Shown here in pieces: positions 27,377 through 36,763 of a stretch of DNA of 64,000 nt. Position 1 is the first letter of the stretch, and the number at the start of each line of letters is the position of its first letter. The notes under the pieces are model-generated. The model did not search any database and was not told where the DNA came from. It saw nothing but the letters and a program-made list of their open reading frames with translations. Source of the stretch: Azonexus hydrophilus (GTDB lineage: Bacteria > Pseudomonadota > Gammaproteobacteria > Burkholderiales > Rhodocyclaceae); contig NZ_MTHD01000007.1 of the NCBI RefSeq assembly GCF_001956855.1, forward strand, positions 1-64,000. The letters run 5' to 3'. The translations under genes were made by a program, and so were the position numbers.

Positions 27377-30300
27377 GGATTTCCGAAATATGCATCGAGC
27401 GGCCGGTGCTGGCGACCGTGCTGTCGCTGGTCATCATGCTGCTCGGCATCGTTTCCTACGACCGTCTGTCGGTGCGCGAATACCCGAAGATCGACGAGCC
27501 GGTGGTCACGGTGAGCACCGATTACCGCGGCGCGTCGGCCGACATCATCGAGTCGCAGGTGACCAAGCCGCTCGAGGATTCGCTGGCCGGGATCGAGGGC
27601 GTCGAGGTCCTGACGTCGATTTCGCGCGCCGAGCGCAGCCAGATATCGGTCCGCTTCAAGCTCGAACGCGACCCGGATTCGGCTGCTTCCGATGTCCGTG
27701 ACCGCGTCTCGCGGGTGCGCAGCAAGCTGCCCGACGAAGTCGACGAGCCGGTCATCGCGAAGGTCGAGGCCGACGCCAACCCGATCATCTGGCTGGCGTT
27801 CTCGTCCGACGTGCATACGCCGCTCGAAGTCACCGACGTTGCCAACCGCATCGTCAAACCGCGCCTGCAGACGTTGCCTGGGGCGGCCGATGTGCGCATC
27901 TTCGGTGAGCGCAAGTTTTCCATGCGCATCTGGCTGGACAAGCAGCGCCTGGCCGCTTACCAGCTGACGCCGGCAGATATCGAAGAGGCGCTGCGCCGGC
28001 AGAATGTCGAGGTGCCGGCCGGCCGCATCGAGAGCCGCGAACGCGAATTCTCGGTGGTGGCAACGACCGACCTGCGTACGCCGGAAGAATTCGGCGCGGT
28101 CGTCGTGCGCACCGTCGACAGCTATCCGGTGCGCATCCGCGATGTCGCCCGGGTCGAGATCGGCGCGGCGGCGGAACGCAGTTCGGTGCGCTTCCGCGGC
28201 CGTTCGGCGGTTTCGCTCGGCCTGATCAAGCAGGCGACGGCCAATCCGCTCGAACTCTCGCATGCCCTGCGTGCCGAGTTGCCGCGCATCGCCGCCGAGT
28301 TGCCCAAGGGCATGACCGTCGATATCTCCAACGACACCTCGATCTTCATCGACCGCTCGATCAAGTCGGTGTTCACGACCATCGGCGAAGCCATCGTGCT
28401 GGTGCTGGCGATCATCTTCTTCTTCCTGCGCAACCTGCGCGCGACGCTGATCCCGCTGGTGACGATTCCGGTGTCGCTGGTCGGCGCCTTCGCCATCATG
28501 TTCGTGCTCGGCTTCTCGATCAATACGCTGACGCTGCTGGCGCTGGTGCTGGCGATCGGCCTCGTCGTCGACGACGCGATCGTCGTGCTCGAGAACATCT
28601 ACCGCCATATCGAGGAAGGCATGCCGCGGCGCGAGGCGGCGTTCAAGGGGGCGAAGGAAATCGGTTTTGCCGTTGTCGCGATGACGCTGACGCTGGCCGC
28701 CGTCTATGCGCCGGTCGCCTTCATGACCGGTCGCACCGGCAAACTGTTCATCGAATTCGCGCTGACGCTGGCCGGTGCCGTGCTGGTGTCCGGTTTCGTC
28801 GCGCTGACGCTGTCGCCGATGATGTGCTCGGTGCTGCTGAAACATGAGGAAAAGCACGGCAAGGCCTACGTTCTCGTCGAAAATTTCCTGAATTGGCTGA
28901 ATTCCGGCTATCGGCGGCTGTTGACCGCAGCATTGCGGCAGCGCTGGATTGTTTTCATCGGTTTCTTCGTGGTTGCAGGCGCCTGCGGGGTGCTGCTGAA
29001 GGCGCTGAAGTCGGAGCTGGCGCCGATCGAGGATCGTGGCATCATCGTCGGCGTGATCAGTGGCCCGGATGGCGCGACGCTGGACTACACCGAAAAGTAC
29101 GCCCGCCAGCTCGAAGGCATCTATGACAAGACCGCCGATATCGACCGCTACTTTGTCGTTGCCGGCAGTCCGACGGTTAATGACGGCATTTCCTTTGTCG
29201 GCCTGACCGACTGGAGCGTGCGCGACCGGCATTCGAAGGATATCGCCCGCGAACTGCAGCCCCAGTTTGCCGCCATTCCCGGCGTCAGGGCTTTCCCGGT
29301 GACGCCGCCGTCGCTCGGCCAGAGCCCGCGTGACCGTCCGATCAACTTCGTCATCGCGACGTCGGCGCCGTACGCCGAACTGTTGCAGGTGACCCAGCAG
29401 TTCATGGCCGAACTGGGCAAGAATCCGGGGTTGACCAACCTCGACAGCGATCTGAAGCTGAACAAGCCGGAGTTGTCGGTCGCCGTCCGTCGCGACAAGG
29501 CGGCTGACCTGGGCGTTCCGGTCGAGACCATCGGCCGGACGCTGGAAACCTTCCTCGGCGGCCGCCAGGTGACGCGCTTCAAGCGTGATGGCGAGCAGTA
29601 CGACGTGATCATCCAGGTGGCCGATGCCGACCGGCGCAACCCGGACGACATCCGCGACATCTACGTGCGCGGCGCCGACGGCGCCATGATCTCGCTCGAC
29701 AATCTGCTCGATGTCAGCGAGACGGTGGCGCCACGCGAACTCAACCACTTCGGCCAGCGTCGCGCGGTGACCATTACCGCCAACCTGGCGCCCGGTTATA
29801 CGATCGGCGAGGCGCTGACGGCGATGGATACGCTCGCCGCGCAGACGCTCAAGCCCGGCTATGCCGTCGACTACAACGGCCAGTCGCGCGAATTCCGCCA
29901 ATCCTCGTCGTCACTGGCGCTGACCTTCGGTCTGGCGCTGGCCTTCATTTACTTGGTGCTGGCAGCGCAGTTCGAAAGTTTCCGCGATCCCTTCATCATC
30001 ATGCTGACCGTGCCGCTGTCGATGGCTGGTGCGCTGTTCGCGCTGTGGGCGACCGACGGCACGCTCAACGTCTACAGTCAGATCGGCCTGGTGACGCTGG
30101 TCGGCCTGATCACCAAGCACGGCATCCTCATCGTCGAGTTCGCCAATCAGTTGCAGGAGAAGGGCAGGGCCTTGAACGAGGCGGTCATCGAGGCGGCCGA
30201 ACTGCGCCTGCGTCCGATCCTGATGACTACCGGCGCGATGGTGCTGGGGGCGGTGCCGCTGGCGCTGGCCACCGGTGCCGGTGCCGAATCGCGCCAGCAG

Positions 30301-30450
30301 ATCGGCTGGGTCATCGTCGGCGGCCTGCTGCTCGGCACCTTCCTGACCTTGTTCGTCGTTCCTGCGGTCTACACGCTGCTGGCGGCAAAAAAGCCGGCGC
30401 TGCAGGATGACGTCGCAAGCGAATTGCACGTTTCCCCGAAAGAGTCCTGA
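27373..30450 (+). CDS. RND efflux transporter permease (HAE1/AcrB type)
   Basis: The 1025-residue pump has the twelve-segment RND layout with two large periplasmic loops. The N-terminus is RISEICIERPVLATVLSLVIMLLG. The proton-relay aspartates are in LVVDDAIVVLEN (Asp400-Asp401), and the second repeat ends in GLVTLVGLITKHGILIVEFANQ. It belongs to the proton-driven HAE-1 group that exports drugs, detergents or similar hydrophobic compounds; substrate range cannot be told from sequence. It overlaps the adaptor by four bases and the next gene by one. Confidence 0.93.
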   Translation: MRISEICIERPVLATVLSLVIMLLGIVSYDRLSVREYPKIDEPVVTVSTDYRGASADIIESQVTKPLEDSLAGIEGVEVLTSISRAERSQISVRFKLERDPDSAASDVRDRVSRVRSKLPDEVDEPVIAKVEADANPIIWLAFSSDVHTPLEVTDVANRIVKPRLQTLPGAADVRIFGERKFSMRIWLDKQRLAAYQLTPADIEEALRRQNVEVPAGRIESREREFSVVATTDLRTPEEFGAVVVRTVDSYPVRIRDVARVEIGAAAERSSVRFRGRSAVSLGLIKQATANPLELSHALRAELPRIAAELPKGMTVDISNDTSIFIDRSIKSVFTTIGEAIVLVLAIIFFFLRNLRATLIPLVTIPVSLVGAFAIMFVLGFSINTLTLLALVLAIGLVVDDAIVVLENIYRHIEEGMPRREAAFKGAKEIGFAVVAMTLTLAAVYAPVAFMTGRTGKLFIEFALTLAGAVLVSGFVALTLSPMMCSVLLKHEEKHGKAYVLVENFLNWLNSGYRRLLTAALRQRWIVFIGFFVVAGACGVLLKALKSELAPIEDRGIIVGVISGPDGATLDYTEKYARQLEGIYDKTADIDRYFVVAGSPTVNDGISFVGLTDWSVRDRHSKDIARELQPQFAAIPGVRAFPVTPPSLGQSPRDRPINFVIATSAPYAELLQVTQQFMAELGKNPGLTNLDSDLKLNKPELSVAVRRDKAADLGVPVETIGRTLETFLGGRQVTRFKRDGEQYDVIIQVADADRRNPDDIRDIYVRGADGAMISLDNLLDVSETVAPRELNHFGQRRAVTITANLAPGYTIGEALTAMDTLAAQTLKPGYAVDYNGQSREFRQSSSSLALTFGLALAFIYLVLAAQFESFRDPFIIMLTVPLSMAGALFALWATDGTLNVYSQIGLVTLVGLITKHGILIVEFANQLQEKGRALNEAVIEAAELRLRPILMTTGAMVLGAVPLALATGAGAESRQQIGWVIVGGLLLGTFLTLFVVPAVYTLLAAKKPALQDDVASELHVSPKES

Positions 30451-31031
30451 TGAAGCTGTTTTCCCCGCTGTACCGCCGGGCCATGGTCTGGTCGCGTCAC
30501 CCGCATGCGCCGTGGTATCTCGGCGGCCTGAGTTTTGCCGAATCGTCGTTTTTCCCGGTGCCGCCGGATGTGATGCTGGCGCCGATGGCGCTGGCCAATC
30601 CGCCGCGCTGGTGGTTCCTGGCCCTGCTGACGACGCTGGCCTCGGTGGCCGGCGGGCTGTTCGGTTACCTGATCGGCTATTTCGCCATCGATGCGATCCT
30701 ACCCTGGCTCCAGGAAAGTCGTTACTGGCCGGCCTACGAGACCGCCGTGGCGTGGTTTGGCAAGTGGGGTTTCTGGGCCATATTCGTGGCCGGGTTTTCG
30801 CCGATTCCCTACAAGGTATTCACCATCGCCGCCGGTGCCTTGTCGATGGCCCTGCTGCCTTTCACGCTGGCCTCGCTGATCGGGCGCGGCCTGCGCTTCT
30901 TCCTGGTCGCCGGGCTGATGGCATGGGGCGGCGCGCGCATGGAAGATGCGTTGCATCGCTACATCGATCGGCTGGGTTGGGCGACGGTTGCCATCGTCGT
31001 GCTCGGCGGTCTATGGTACGGAATGCAATAA
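30450..31031 (+). CDS. YqaA/DedA-family inner-membrane protein
   Basis: The 193-residue protein has four or five membrane segments and the DedA/SNARE-associated signatures ESSFFPVPPDVMLAPMAL and FSPIPYKVFTIAAG. Members of this superfamily are implicated in phospholipid transport and envelope homeostasis. The start shares a base with the pump stop (TGATG), so it is the last gene of the RlpA-RND operon or is at least coupled to it. Confidence 0.88.
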   Translation: MKLFSPLYRRAMVWSRHPHAPWYLGGLSFAESSFFPVPPDVMLAPMALANPPRWWFLALLTTLASVAGGLFGYLIGYFAIDAILPWLQESRYWPAYETAVAWFGKWGFWAIFVAGFSPIPYKVFTIAAGALSMALLPFTLASLIGRGLRFFLVAGLMAWGGARMEDALHRYIDRLGWATVAIVVLGGLWYGMQ

Positions 31032-31082
31032 GACAATGTTGGCGGGGTACTGCCCCTCAACGATCGGCACAAGGGAGCGATC

Positions 31083-32210
31083 ATGGAAAACAAGTTGCGT
31101 GTATTCATCGTCGACGACGATCCGATTCTGCTCGATGTCCTGGATGGTGCGCTGGCGGAGGATTTCAACCGCGAGTTCTTCACTTCGGGTGAGGATTGCC
31201 TGGCGCGGATCGCGGATTCCCGTCCGGACATCCTCATTCTTGACCTGACCTTGCCCGGCATCAGCGGCTTCGAGGTCTGCCAGCGCCTGAAGGAAGACTG
31301 GGACACCCAGAACATTCCCATCCTTTTTGTCTCCGCCAGCGACGACATCGAGACGCGCCTGCTGTGCTACGAAGCCGGTGGCGAGGATTTCATCACCAAG
31401 CCCTTCGATCCCTCCGAACTGCTGCGCAAGGTCAAGGTCGCGGCCCGTATCCTCGGCGAGAAAAAAGCCCTCCATGAACAGGCCGGCTATGCCCAGCGCA
31501 CGGCGATGTCGGCGATGGTCAGCATGGGCGAGCTGGGCATCGTCCTTCAGTTCCTGAGCAAGTCCTTCGGTTGCGGCACGCCGGAAGAACTGGGGTCGGC
31601 GCTGATCGAATCGGTCCGCCAGTACGACCTGAGTTCGGCGGTCCAGTTGCGCATGGACGACCGTGCACTGTCGATGAGCGAGAACGGCAACGATCTGCCG
31701 CTGGAAGTTTCAGTGCTCAATCATGTCCGTCACTCCGGCCGGATTTTTCAGTTCAAGACGCGTTGCGTCTTCAACTACGGGCATGTCACGCTGCTGGTGA
31801 ACAACATGCCGCTGGAAGATCCGGACCGCTGCGGCCGTATCCGCGACAATGTCGCGTTGCTGGCCGAAGGGGCCGATGCCCGGATGCGGGCGATCGAGGC
31901 CGAGGAACTGGCGCGCCATCGCCGCGCCGGCATCGAGGCGGCGCTGCCCAGCGTCAGGAGCACGCTGGAGTCCGTTCAGGCCAATTACCGGCGCAATTCG
32001 CTGGAACTGACGCAGGTGATGATCGAATTCCAGGAAGCACTCGGCAAGTCCTTCTTCACCCTCGGTCTGACCGAGTCGCAGGAAGAGTCGATGACCACGC
32101 TGGCTGCCGATTACATGCAGCGGATGGTTGCCACTCAGGATGACAGCCTGGTCACCATCGGTCAGTTGCAGGAACTGGCTGACAGCCTGGCCAGCGTGCT
32201 CAGGCGTTGA
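31083..32210 (+). CDS. Response regulator with an unassigned C-terminal output domain
   Basis: Residues 1-125 are a receiver domain: acidic DDD at 11-13, phosphoacceptor Asp54 in LILDLTLPG and Lys106 in ITKPFDP. Residues about 126-375 are not a DNA-binding, GGDEF, EAL or HD-GYP domain that I recognise. They include a GAF-like stretch (about 150-250) and a helical C-terminus. No histidine kinase is adjacent. AGGGAGCG precedes the ATG. Its 3' end overlaps convergent miaA by 11 bases. Confidence 0.8.
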   Translation: MENKLRVFIVDDDPILLDVLDGALAEDFNREFFTSGEDCLARIADSRPDILILDLTLPGISGFEVCQRLKEDWDTQNIPILFVSASDDIETRLLCYEAGGEDFITKPFDPSELLRKVKVAARILGEKKALHEQAGYAQRTAMSAMVSMGELGIVLQFLSKSFGCGTPEELGSALIESVRQYDLSSAVQLRMDDRALSMSENGNDLPLEVSVLNHVRHSGRIFQFKTRCVFNYGHVTLLVNNMPLEDPDRCGRIRDNVALLAEGADARMRAIEAEELARHRRAGIEAALPSVRSTLESVQANYRRNSLELTQVMIEFQEALGKSFFTLGLTESQEESMTTLAADYMQRMVATQDDSLVTIGQLQELADSLASVLRR

Positions 32211-33141
32211 GGAAGCGGGCGACCCGGGCGACGACCGTCGCGCCGAGTTGCGGGTCCAGGCAGTCGTGGTTTTCCGCGGCGAAGGAATTGCCAAGCCAGG
32301 TGATCTGGCGTTTGGCCAGCTGGCGCGTGGCGAAGATGCCGCGGTCGCGCAGTTCACGGCGCGGGATCAAGCCATCCTGGGCTTCCCAGGCCTGCCGGTA
32401 ACCGACGCAGCGCATCGACGGCAGGCCGGGGTCCAGCACGTATTTCCGGCGCAGCATGGCGAGTTCGTCGTCGAGACCGGCCAGCAGCATTTCGTCGAAG
32501 CGGCGGGCGATCCGTTCGTGCAGCACGGTCCGGTCGGACGGCAGCAGGCCAATCTGCAGGAAATCGTAGGGCGGTTTTTCGGCGACGCTGTCGGCCAGCA
32601 GTTCCGACATCGGCCGGCCGCTGCTCAGGCAGACTTCCAGCGCGCGCTGGATGCGCTGGCTGTCGGTCGGGTGCAGCCTGGCGGCAGTCGCCGGATCGAG
32701 CCCGGCCAATCTGGCGTGCATTGCCGGCCAGCCGTCGCGCGCGGCATCGGCGTCGATTTCGTCACGCAACGCCGCATCCGCCTGCGGCAACTCGGCCAGG
32801 CCATCGAGCAGGGCGCGGAAATACAGCATGGTGCCGCCAACCAGCACCGGGACCCGGCCGGCGGCGGTGATTTCGGCCATCGCGGCCAGCGCATCGCGAC
32901 GAAAACAGGCGGCGGAATAGCGTTCCTCGGGGGAAATCAGGTCGATCAGCCGGTGCGGGTAGCGCGCCAGCATCGCCCGCTCGGGCTTGGCGGTGCCGAT
33001 GTCCATGTCGATGAAGACCTGCGCCGAATCGACGCTGATCAGTTCGACCGGCAGGCGGTCGGCCAGCGCCATCGCGGCAGCGGTCTTGCCCGAGGCGGTC
33101 GGGCCCATGATCAGGATGGCGGGAGGAAGGGCAGACTTCAT
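32200..33141 (-). CDS. miaA: tRNA dimethylallyltransferase
   Basis: MiaA adds dimethylallyl to A37 of tRNAs that read UNN codons. The 313-residue protein has P-loop [63 protein letters not shown] and [10 protein letters not shown]. The ATG at 33141 gives the family start; the frame extends six codons further upstream without a ribosome site. The 3' end overlaps the response regulator gene tail to tail. In many relatives miaA neighbours mutL; here they are 3.6 kb apart on the same strand. Confidence 0.95.
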   Translation of the reverse strand: MKSALPPAILIMGPTASGKTAAAMALADRLPVELISVDSAQVFIDMDIGTAKPERAMLARYPHRLIDLISPEERYSAACFRRDALAAMAEITAAGRVPVLVGGTMLYFRALLDGLAELPQADAALRDEIDADAARDGWPAMHARLAGLDPATAARLHPTDSQRIQRALEVCLSSGRPMSELLADSVAEKPPYDFLQIGLLPSDRTVLHERIARRFDEMLLAGLDDELAMLRRKYVLDPGLPSMRCVGYRQAWEAQDGLIPRRELRDRGIFATRQLAKRQITWLGNSFAAENHDCLDPQLGATVVARVARFLNA

Positions 33142-33192
33142 GGCGGCGAATGCTAGCACGGCGGGCGGGCAGGACTATACTTCCCGAACATC

Positions 33193-34029
33193 ATGAACAA
33201 CGATTCCCTCCCCCCTGTTGTCGCCTTCAACCGCCGCCGTTTCCTGGCCGGCGGCCTGCTGGCCCCACTTGCCTTGCTGCAGCCGCTGCCGGCATCTGCC
33301 GTTGCCGACCGCCTGCACGGCCTGACTGCCCGTCACGCCTACGTGGGCAATCTCGGCGATACCCTGCTGGCGATCGACGCCGACCGGCCGGTGCAGATTG
33401 CCTCGATCACCAAGCTGATCACCGCCTGGGTGGTGCTGACGGCCGAACTGCCGCTGGCCGAGACGGTCCGTATCGAGCAGGATGATGTCGTGCAGTCCGA
33501 GCATACGAAGTCGAGCCTGCCGGTGGGGTCGCGCTGGCGTCGCGAGCAGTTGCTCGAGTGGCTGGTGATCGCTTCGGACAATCGGGCAGCGGCAGCGCTG
33601 GCGCGGACCTTTCCCGGTGGCTGGCCGGAGTTTCGCTACGCAATGCGGGCGCTGATGACGCAGATGCAACTGTTCAGCTTCGATTTCGGCGATTCGTCCG
33701 GCCTGTCGTCGACCAACCGGGCCAGTGCCCGCGATCTCGGCGTGCTGCTGGTGACGTTGGCGCAGATTCCGTATTTCCGCGAACTGTCCCGCAAATCCGC
33801 GGTGGGCGGCAAGATGAACGTCAACCGCTTTGCCCACGACCGCTCGGTGGCCTTGCTGGCCGGCAAGACCGGCTTCACGTCGGCCGCCGGTTTCTGCCTG
33901 GCCGAGGCCGAGCAGTTCGGCGGGCGCATTGTCGCCATGGTCGTGCTCAACGCGGCCAATCGTGAGGCGCGGGCACAGGACATGAACCGCCTGCGCCGCT
34001 ATGCCAGCGAAAGGTTAGGCAGCGCCTGA
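33193..34029 (+). CDS. Serine-type D-Ala-D-Ala endopeptidase/carboxypeptidase (S11, PbpG-like)
   Basis: The 278-residue penicillin-binding protein has all three active-site motifs in order: SITK (Ser71, Lys74), SDN (128-130) and KTG (225-227). The N-terminus contains RRRFLAGGLLAPLALL, which fits a signal peptide with some Tat resemblance. The length and lack of a C-terminal anchor domain fit PBP7/PbpG, a periplasmic muropeptide endopeptidase. A TATACT -10 box lies 17 bases upstream and the leader is very short with no clear ribosome site. The last 15 bases overlap the convergent GGDEF-EAL gene. Confidence 0.88.
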   Translation: MNNDSLPPVVAFNRRRFLAGGLLAPLALLQPLPASAVADRLHGLTARHAYVGNLGDTLLAIDADRPVQIASITKLITAWVVLTAELPLAETVRIEQDDVVQSEHTKSSLPVGSRWRREQLLEWLVIASDNRAAAALARTFPGGWPEFRYAMRALMTQMQLFSFDFGDSSGLSSTNRASARDLGVLLVTLAQIPYFRELSRKSAVGGKMNVNRFAHDRSVALLAGKTGFTSAAGFCLAEAEQFGGRIVAMVVLNAANREARAQDMNRLRRYASERLGSA

Positions 34030-36735
34030 TTCACGGGTGAAGCGCTGCTTGTCCTGCATCCGGCGCAGCAGTTGTTCCGCCTGCCCGGCAGCCGCCGGGC
34101 GGCCGAAGTGGTAGCCCTGCATCAAGGTGCAGCCTTGCTGCAGCAGGAAGTCGATCTGCTGCGGCTGTTCGACGCCTTCGGCGATCACTTCCTTCTGCAG
34201 GCTGTCGGCAATGGCGATGATGGCGCGCACGATGGCGATGTCGTCGGCGTTGTCCGGCAGGTCGCGGACAAAGGATTGATCGATCTTGATCCGGTCGAAG
34301 GGCAGTCGTTTGAGGTAGCCCAGGCTGGAATAGCCGGTGCCGAAATCGTCTACCGACAGTTTGATGCCGAGTGCCTGCAGTTGCTGCAGGACTTCGACGA
34401 TCCGTTCGGTATCGCGGATGAACGCGCTCTCGGTGATTTCCAGTTCGAGCCAGCGGGCATCAAGGCCGCTTTCGGTGAGGACGGCGGCAATCCGGCTGGC
34501 GAATTCGGGCTGGCGCAGTTGCATGGCTGACAGGTTGACCGCCATCACTACCGGCGGCAGGCCCATGTCCTGCCAGGCGCGGTTCTGTCGGCAGGCCTCG
34601 CGCAGTACCTGGTCGCCGATCTGGTTGATCAGGCTGCTTTCCTCGGCGATCGGAATGAAACGGGCCGGCGGGATGTCGCCCTGTTCGGGGTGATGCCAGC
34701 GAACGAGTGCTTCGAAACCGATCAGCAGGCCGCTGTGCATGTCGACCTGGGGTTGGTAATGAACGGCGATCTGGTCGCTGTTCAAGGCCCGGCGAAGGCT
34801 GTTCTCGAGCGTCACGCGCTCGAAGATGCGGGCGTTCATTTCCGGCGTGAAGAAGCGGTAGGTATTGCCGCCGGCACCCTTGGCCTGATACATCGCGGTG
34901 TCGGCATTTTTCAGCAGGCTGCCGATGTCCTGTCCATCCTGCGGATAGGTGCTGATGCCGATGCTGGCGCCGACGCGCAATTCGTGACTGGCCACGCTGA
35001 ATGGCTGGACCAGGGCATCGTTGAGGCGCTGGGCGATCACCGCCAGGCGGGCCGGCGTACCGTAGCCGCGGATGAGGATGGCGAACTCGTCGCCGCCCTG
35101 GCGGCTGATGGTGTCACGGTGGTCGAGGCAGGCAGTCAGGCGCTGGGCAACCTGGAGTAGCAGTTGATCGCCGATTTCATGGCCGAGGGTGTCATTGACG
35201 TTCTTGAAATTGTCCAGATCAAGGAAGAGCAGCGCGATCTGCGCCTGCGGGCCCAAGGTTTCGGCCAGTGCGCTGGCCATGTGGGTGGCCAGCAGGGCGC
35301 GGTTGGGCAGGTCGGTGAGCAGGTCGTGTTCGGCCAGGTGACGGATGCGTTCCTGGTCGTCGTGGAGTTGCGTGATGTCGCGGGCGACGCCGGCAACCCC
35401 CGCCAGTTCGCCGGCTTCGTCGAAGACCGGGGTGGCGACATATTCGAAATGGCGCCGTTCGCCGCTGGCAAGTTGCTGGCTGTCCTGGCGTTTCTGCTGA
35501 CATTGTTGTGTCAGTGCCGCGTTGTCCAGTTCGGCCAGCGGTCGGGCAGCTTCGGCTGGCCAGACCTGTTCGACGGTCTGGCCGAGGATGTCTTCGGCCG
35601 GCGCGCCGGCAAGTGCGGCATAGGCGTCGTTGACGGCGATCAGGCGGCGTTCCCGGTCGCTCAGCCAGGCCGGGTCGGGCAGACTGTCGAGCAGCGCGCG
35701 GGTGCGGCGGAAGGTGGTCGCGTAGGCCTGGGTCATGTCCTGGGCGATTTCCCGGGCGCGGTCGTAGGTGCGCAGCCAGACGATGATCCAGCCACTGAGC
35801 ACGAGCGTCAGCAGGACAATGCTGAGTACGCCCCAGGACAACTGGCTGTACCAGTTGGCGAGGTAGGCGGATTCGGCGTGCCCGACCAGTACGTAGAGCG
35901 GGTAGTCGCCGACACGGCGGACGACGTACAGGCGCTCGACGCCGTCGACGGCTGACTTGGTGGTGTAGCGGGCATGCGTTTCGCCGCGCCCGATCATGCC
36001 GATCAGGCGTTCGCTGGCCAGCGGCTGGCCGAGCATTTCGGGGGCTGCCGGGTAGCGGGCGATCAGGCGGCGCTGGGCGTCGATCAGCGTGACGCTCTGG
36101 CCCGGGCCGAGGTTGAGGCTGGCGAAGAAATCCTGGAAGTACTCGGCGCGGACGGCGGCCTGGACCAGGCCCGAGAATTGCCCGGCGCTGTCGTCGAGGC
36201 GCCGGCTCAGCGTGATCACCCAGTTGTGGGTGATGCGGGCGAACAGCGGTTCGGAAATGACCAGTTGCCCGGCCGGCTGGTCCCGGTTCTGGCGGAAGTA
36301 GTCACGATCATCGATGCGGGCCGGGGCGATGACGCCGGAAGCGTCGTGGATGAAGCGGCCGCTGGCATCGGCCACGCGCAGGCTTTGCGATTGCTCGTTG
36401 ATCAGTGCCAGGTAGCGGCCCAGCGTGGTGTTGATCGACGAGCGGTCGCGCGGTTCGCCGGTGATGGTTTCGTTGAGTTGCAGCTGGGTGGCAAGCAGGA
36501 TCGTGTCGATCTTGTCTACCGTGCTGTGGGCGTGGCCTTCGAGGACGCGGCCCAGGTTTTCCAGATTGCGTGAGGCGAATTCGACTTCGCGCTCATGCGC
36601 GAACATCAGGCCGCCGGCGACCAGCGCGGCATAGGTCAGCAGAGCCAGCAGCCCCAGCGCGATCAAGCTGTTGTGGCGCCAGGGGGCCTGGCTCGATGCG
36701 GGAAGCCTGGGCGGTCTGGATGACGGAAGATTCAT
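34015..36735 (-). CDS. Membrane-bound GGDEF-EAL protein with periplasmic Cache sensor and PAS
   Basis: The 906-residue protein has a membrane segment (SLIALGLLALLTYAALVAGGL), a periplasmic double-Cache-like sensor (about 50-295), a second membrane segment (LSIVLLTLVLSGWIIVWL) and a PAS domain (about 345-455). The GGDEF domain has an intact RQGGDEF near residue 547 and the EAL domain an intact EALVRW near 673, DDFGTGYSSL and IAEGVE. Both catalytic signatures for making and degrading cyclic di-GMP are kept, so the net activity cannot be predicted. It is a stand-alone gene just downstream of mutL. Confidence 0.93.
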   Translation of the reverse strand: MNLPSSRPPRLPASSQAPWRHNSLIALGLLALLTYAALVAGGLMFAHEREVEFASRNLENLGRVLEGHAHSTVDKIDTILLATQLQLNETITGEPRDRSSINTTLGRYLALINEQSQSLRVADASGRFIHDASGVIAPARIDDRDYFRQNRDQPAGQLVISEPLFARITHNWVITLSRRLDDSAGQFSGLVQAAVRAEYFQDFFASLNLGPGQSVTLIDAQRRLIARYPAAPEMLGQPLASERLIGMIGRGETHARYTTKSAVDGVERLYVVRRVGDYPLYVLVGHAESAYLANWYSQLSWGVLSIVLLTLVLSGWIIVWLRTYDRAREIAQDMTQAYATTFRRTRALLDSLPDPAWLSDRERRLIAVNDAYAALAGAPAEDILGQTVEQVWPAEAARPLAELDNAALTQQCQQKRQDSQQLASGERRHFEYVATPVFDEAGELAGVAGVARDITQLHDDQERIRHLAEHDLLTDLPNRALLATHMASALAETLGPQAQIALLFLDLDNFKNVNDTLGHEIGDQLLLQVAQRLTACLDHRDTISRQGGDEFAILIRGYGTPARLAVIAQRLNDALVQPFSVASHELRVGASIGISTYPQDGQDIGSLLKNADTAMYQAKGAGGNTYRFFTPEMNARIFERVTLENSLRRALNSDQIAVHYQPQVDMHSGLLIGFEALVRWHHPEQGDIPPARFIPIAEESSLINQIGDQVLREACRQNRAWQDMGLPPVVMAVNLSAMQLRQPEFASRIAAVLTESGLDARWLELEITESAFIRDTERIVEVLQQLQALGIKLSVDDFGTGYSSLGYLKRLPFDRIKIDQSFVRDLPDNADDIAIVRAIIAIADSLQKEVIAEGVEQPQQIDFLLQQGCTLMQGYHFGRPAAAGQAEQLLRRMQDKQRFTRESGAA

Positions 36736-36763
36736 GAGCGCCTATGGCTTTGGTGGTGCCGAA

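Noticed and set aside
27082..29901. 939-codon open frame on the minus strand
   Set aside because: It lies wholly antisense to the RND adaptor/pump genes, has the low-complexity Arg/His/Asp composition of a shadow frame in high-GC DNA, and matches no domain.
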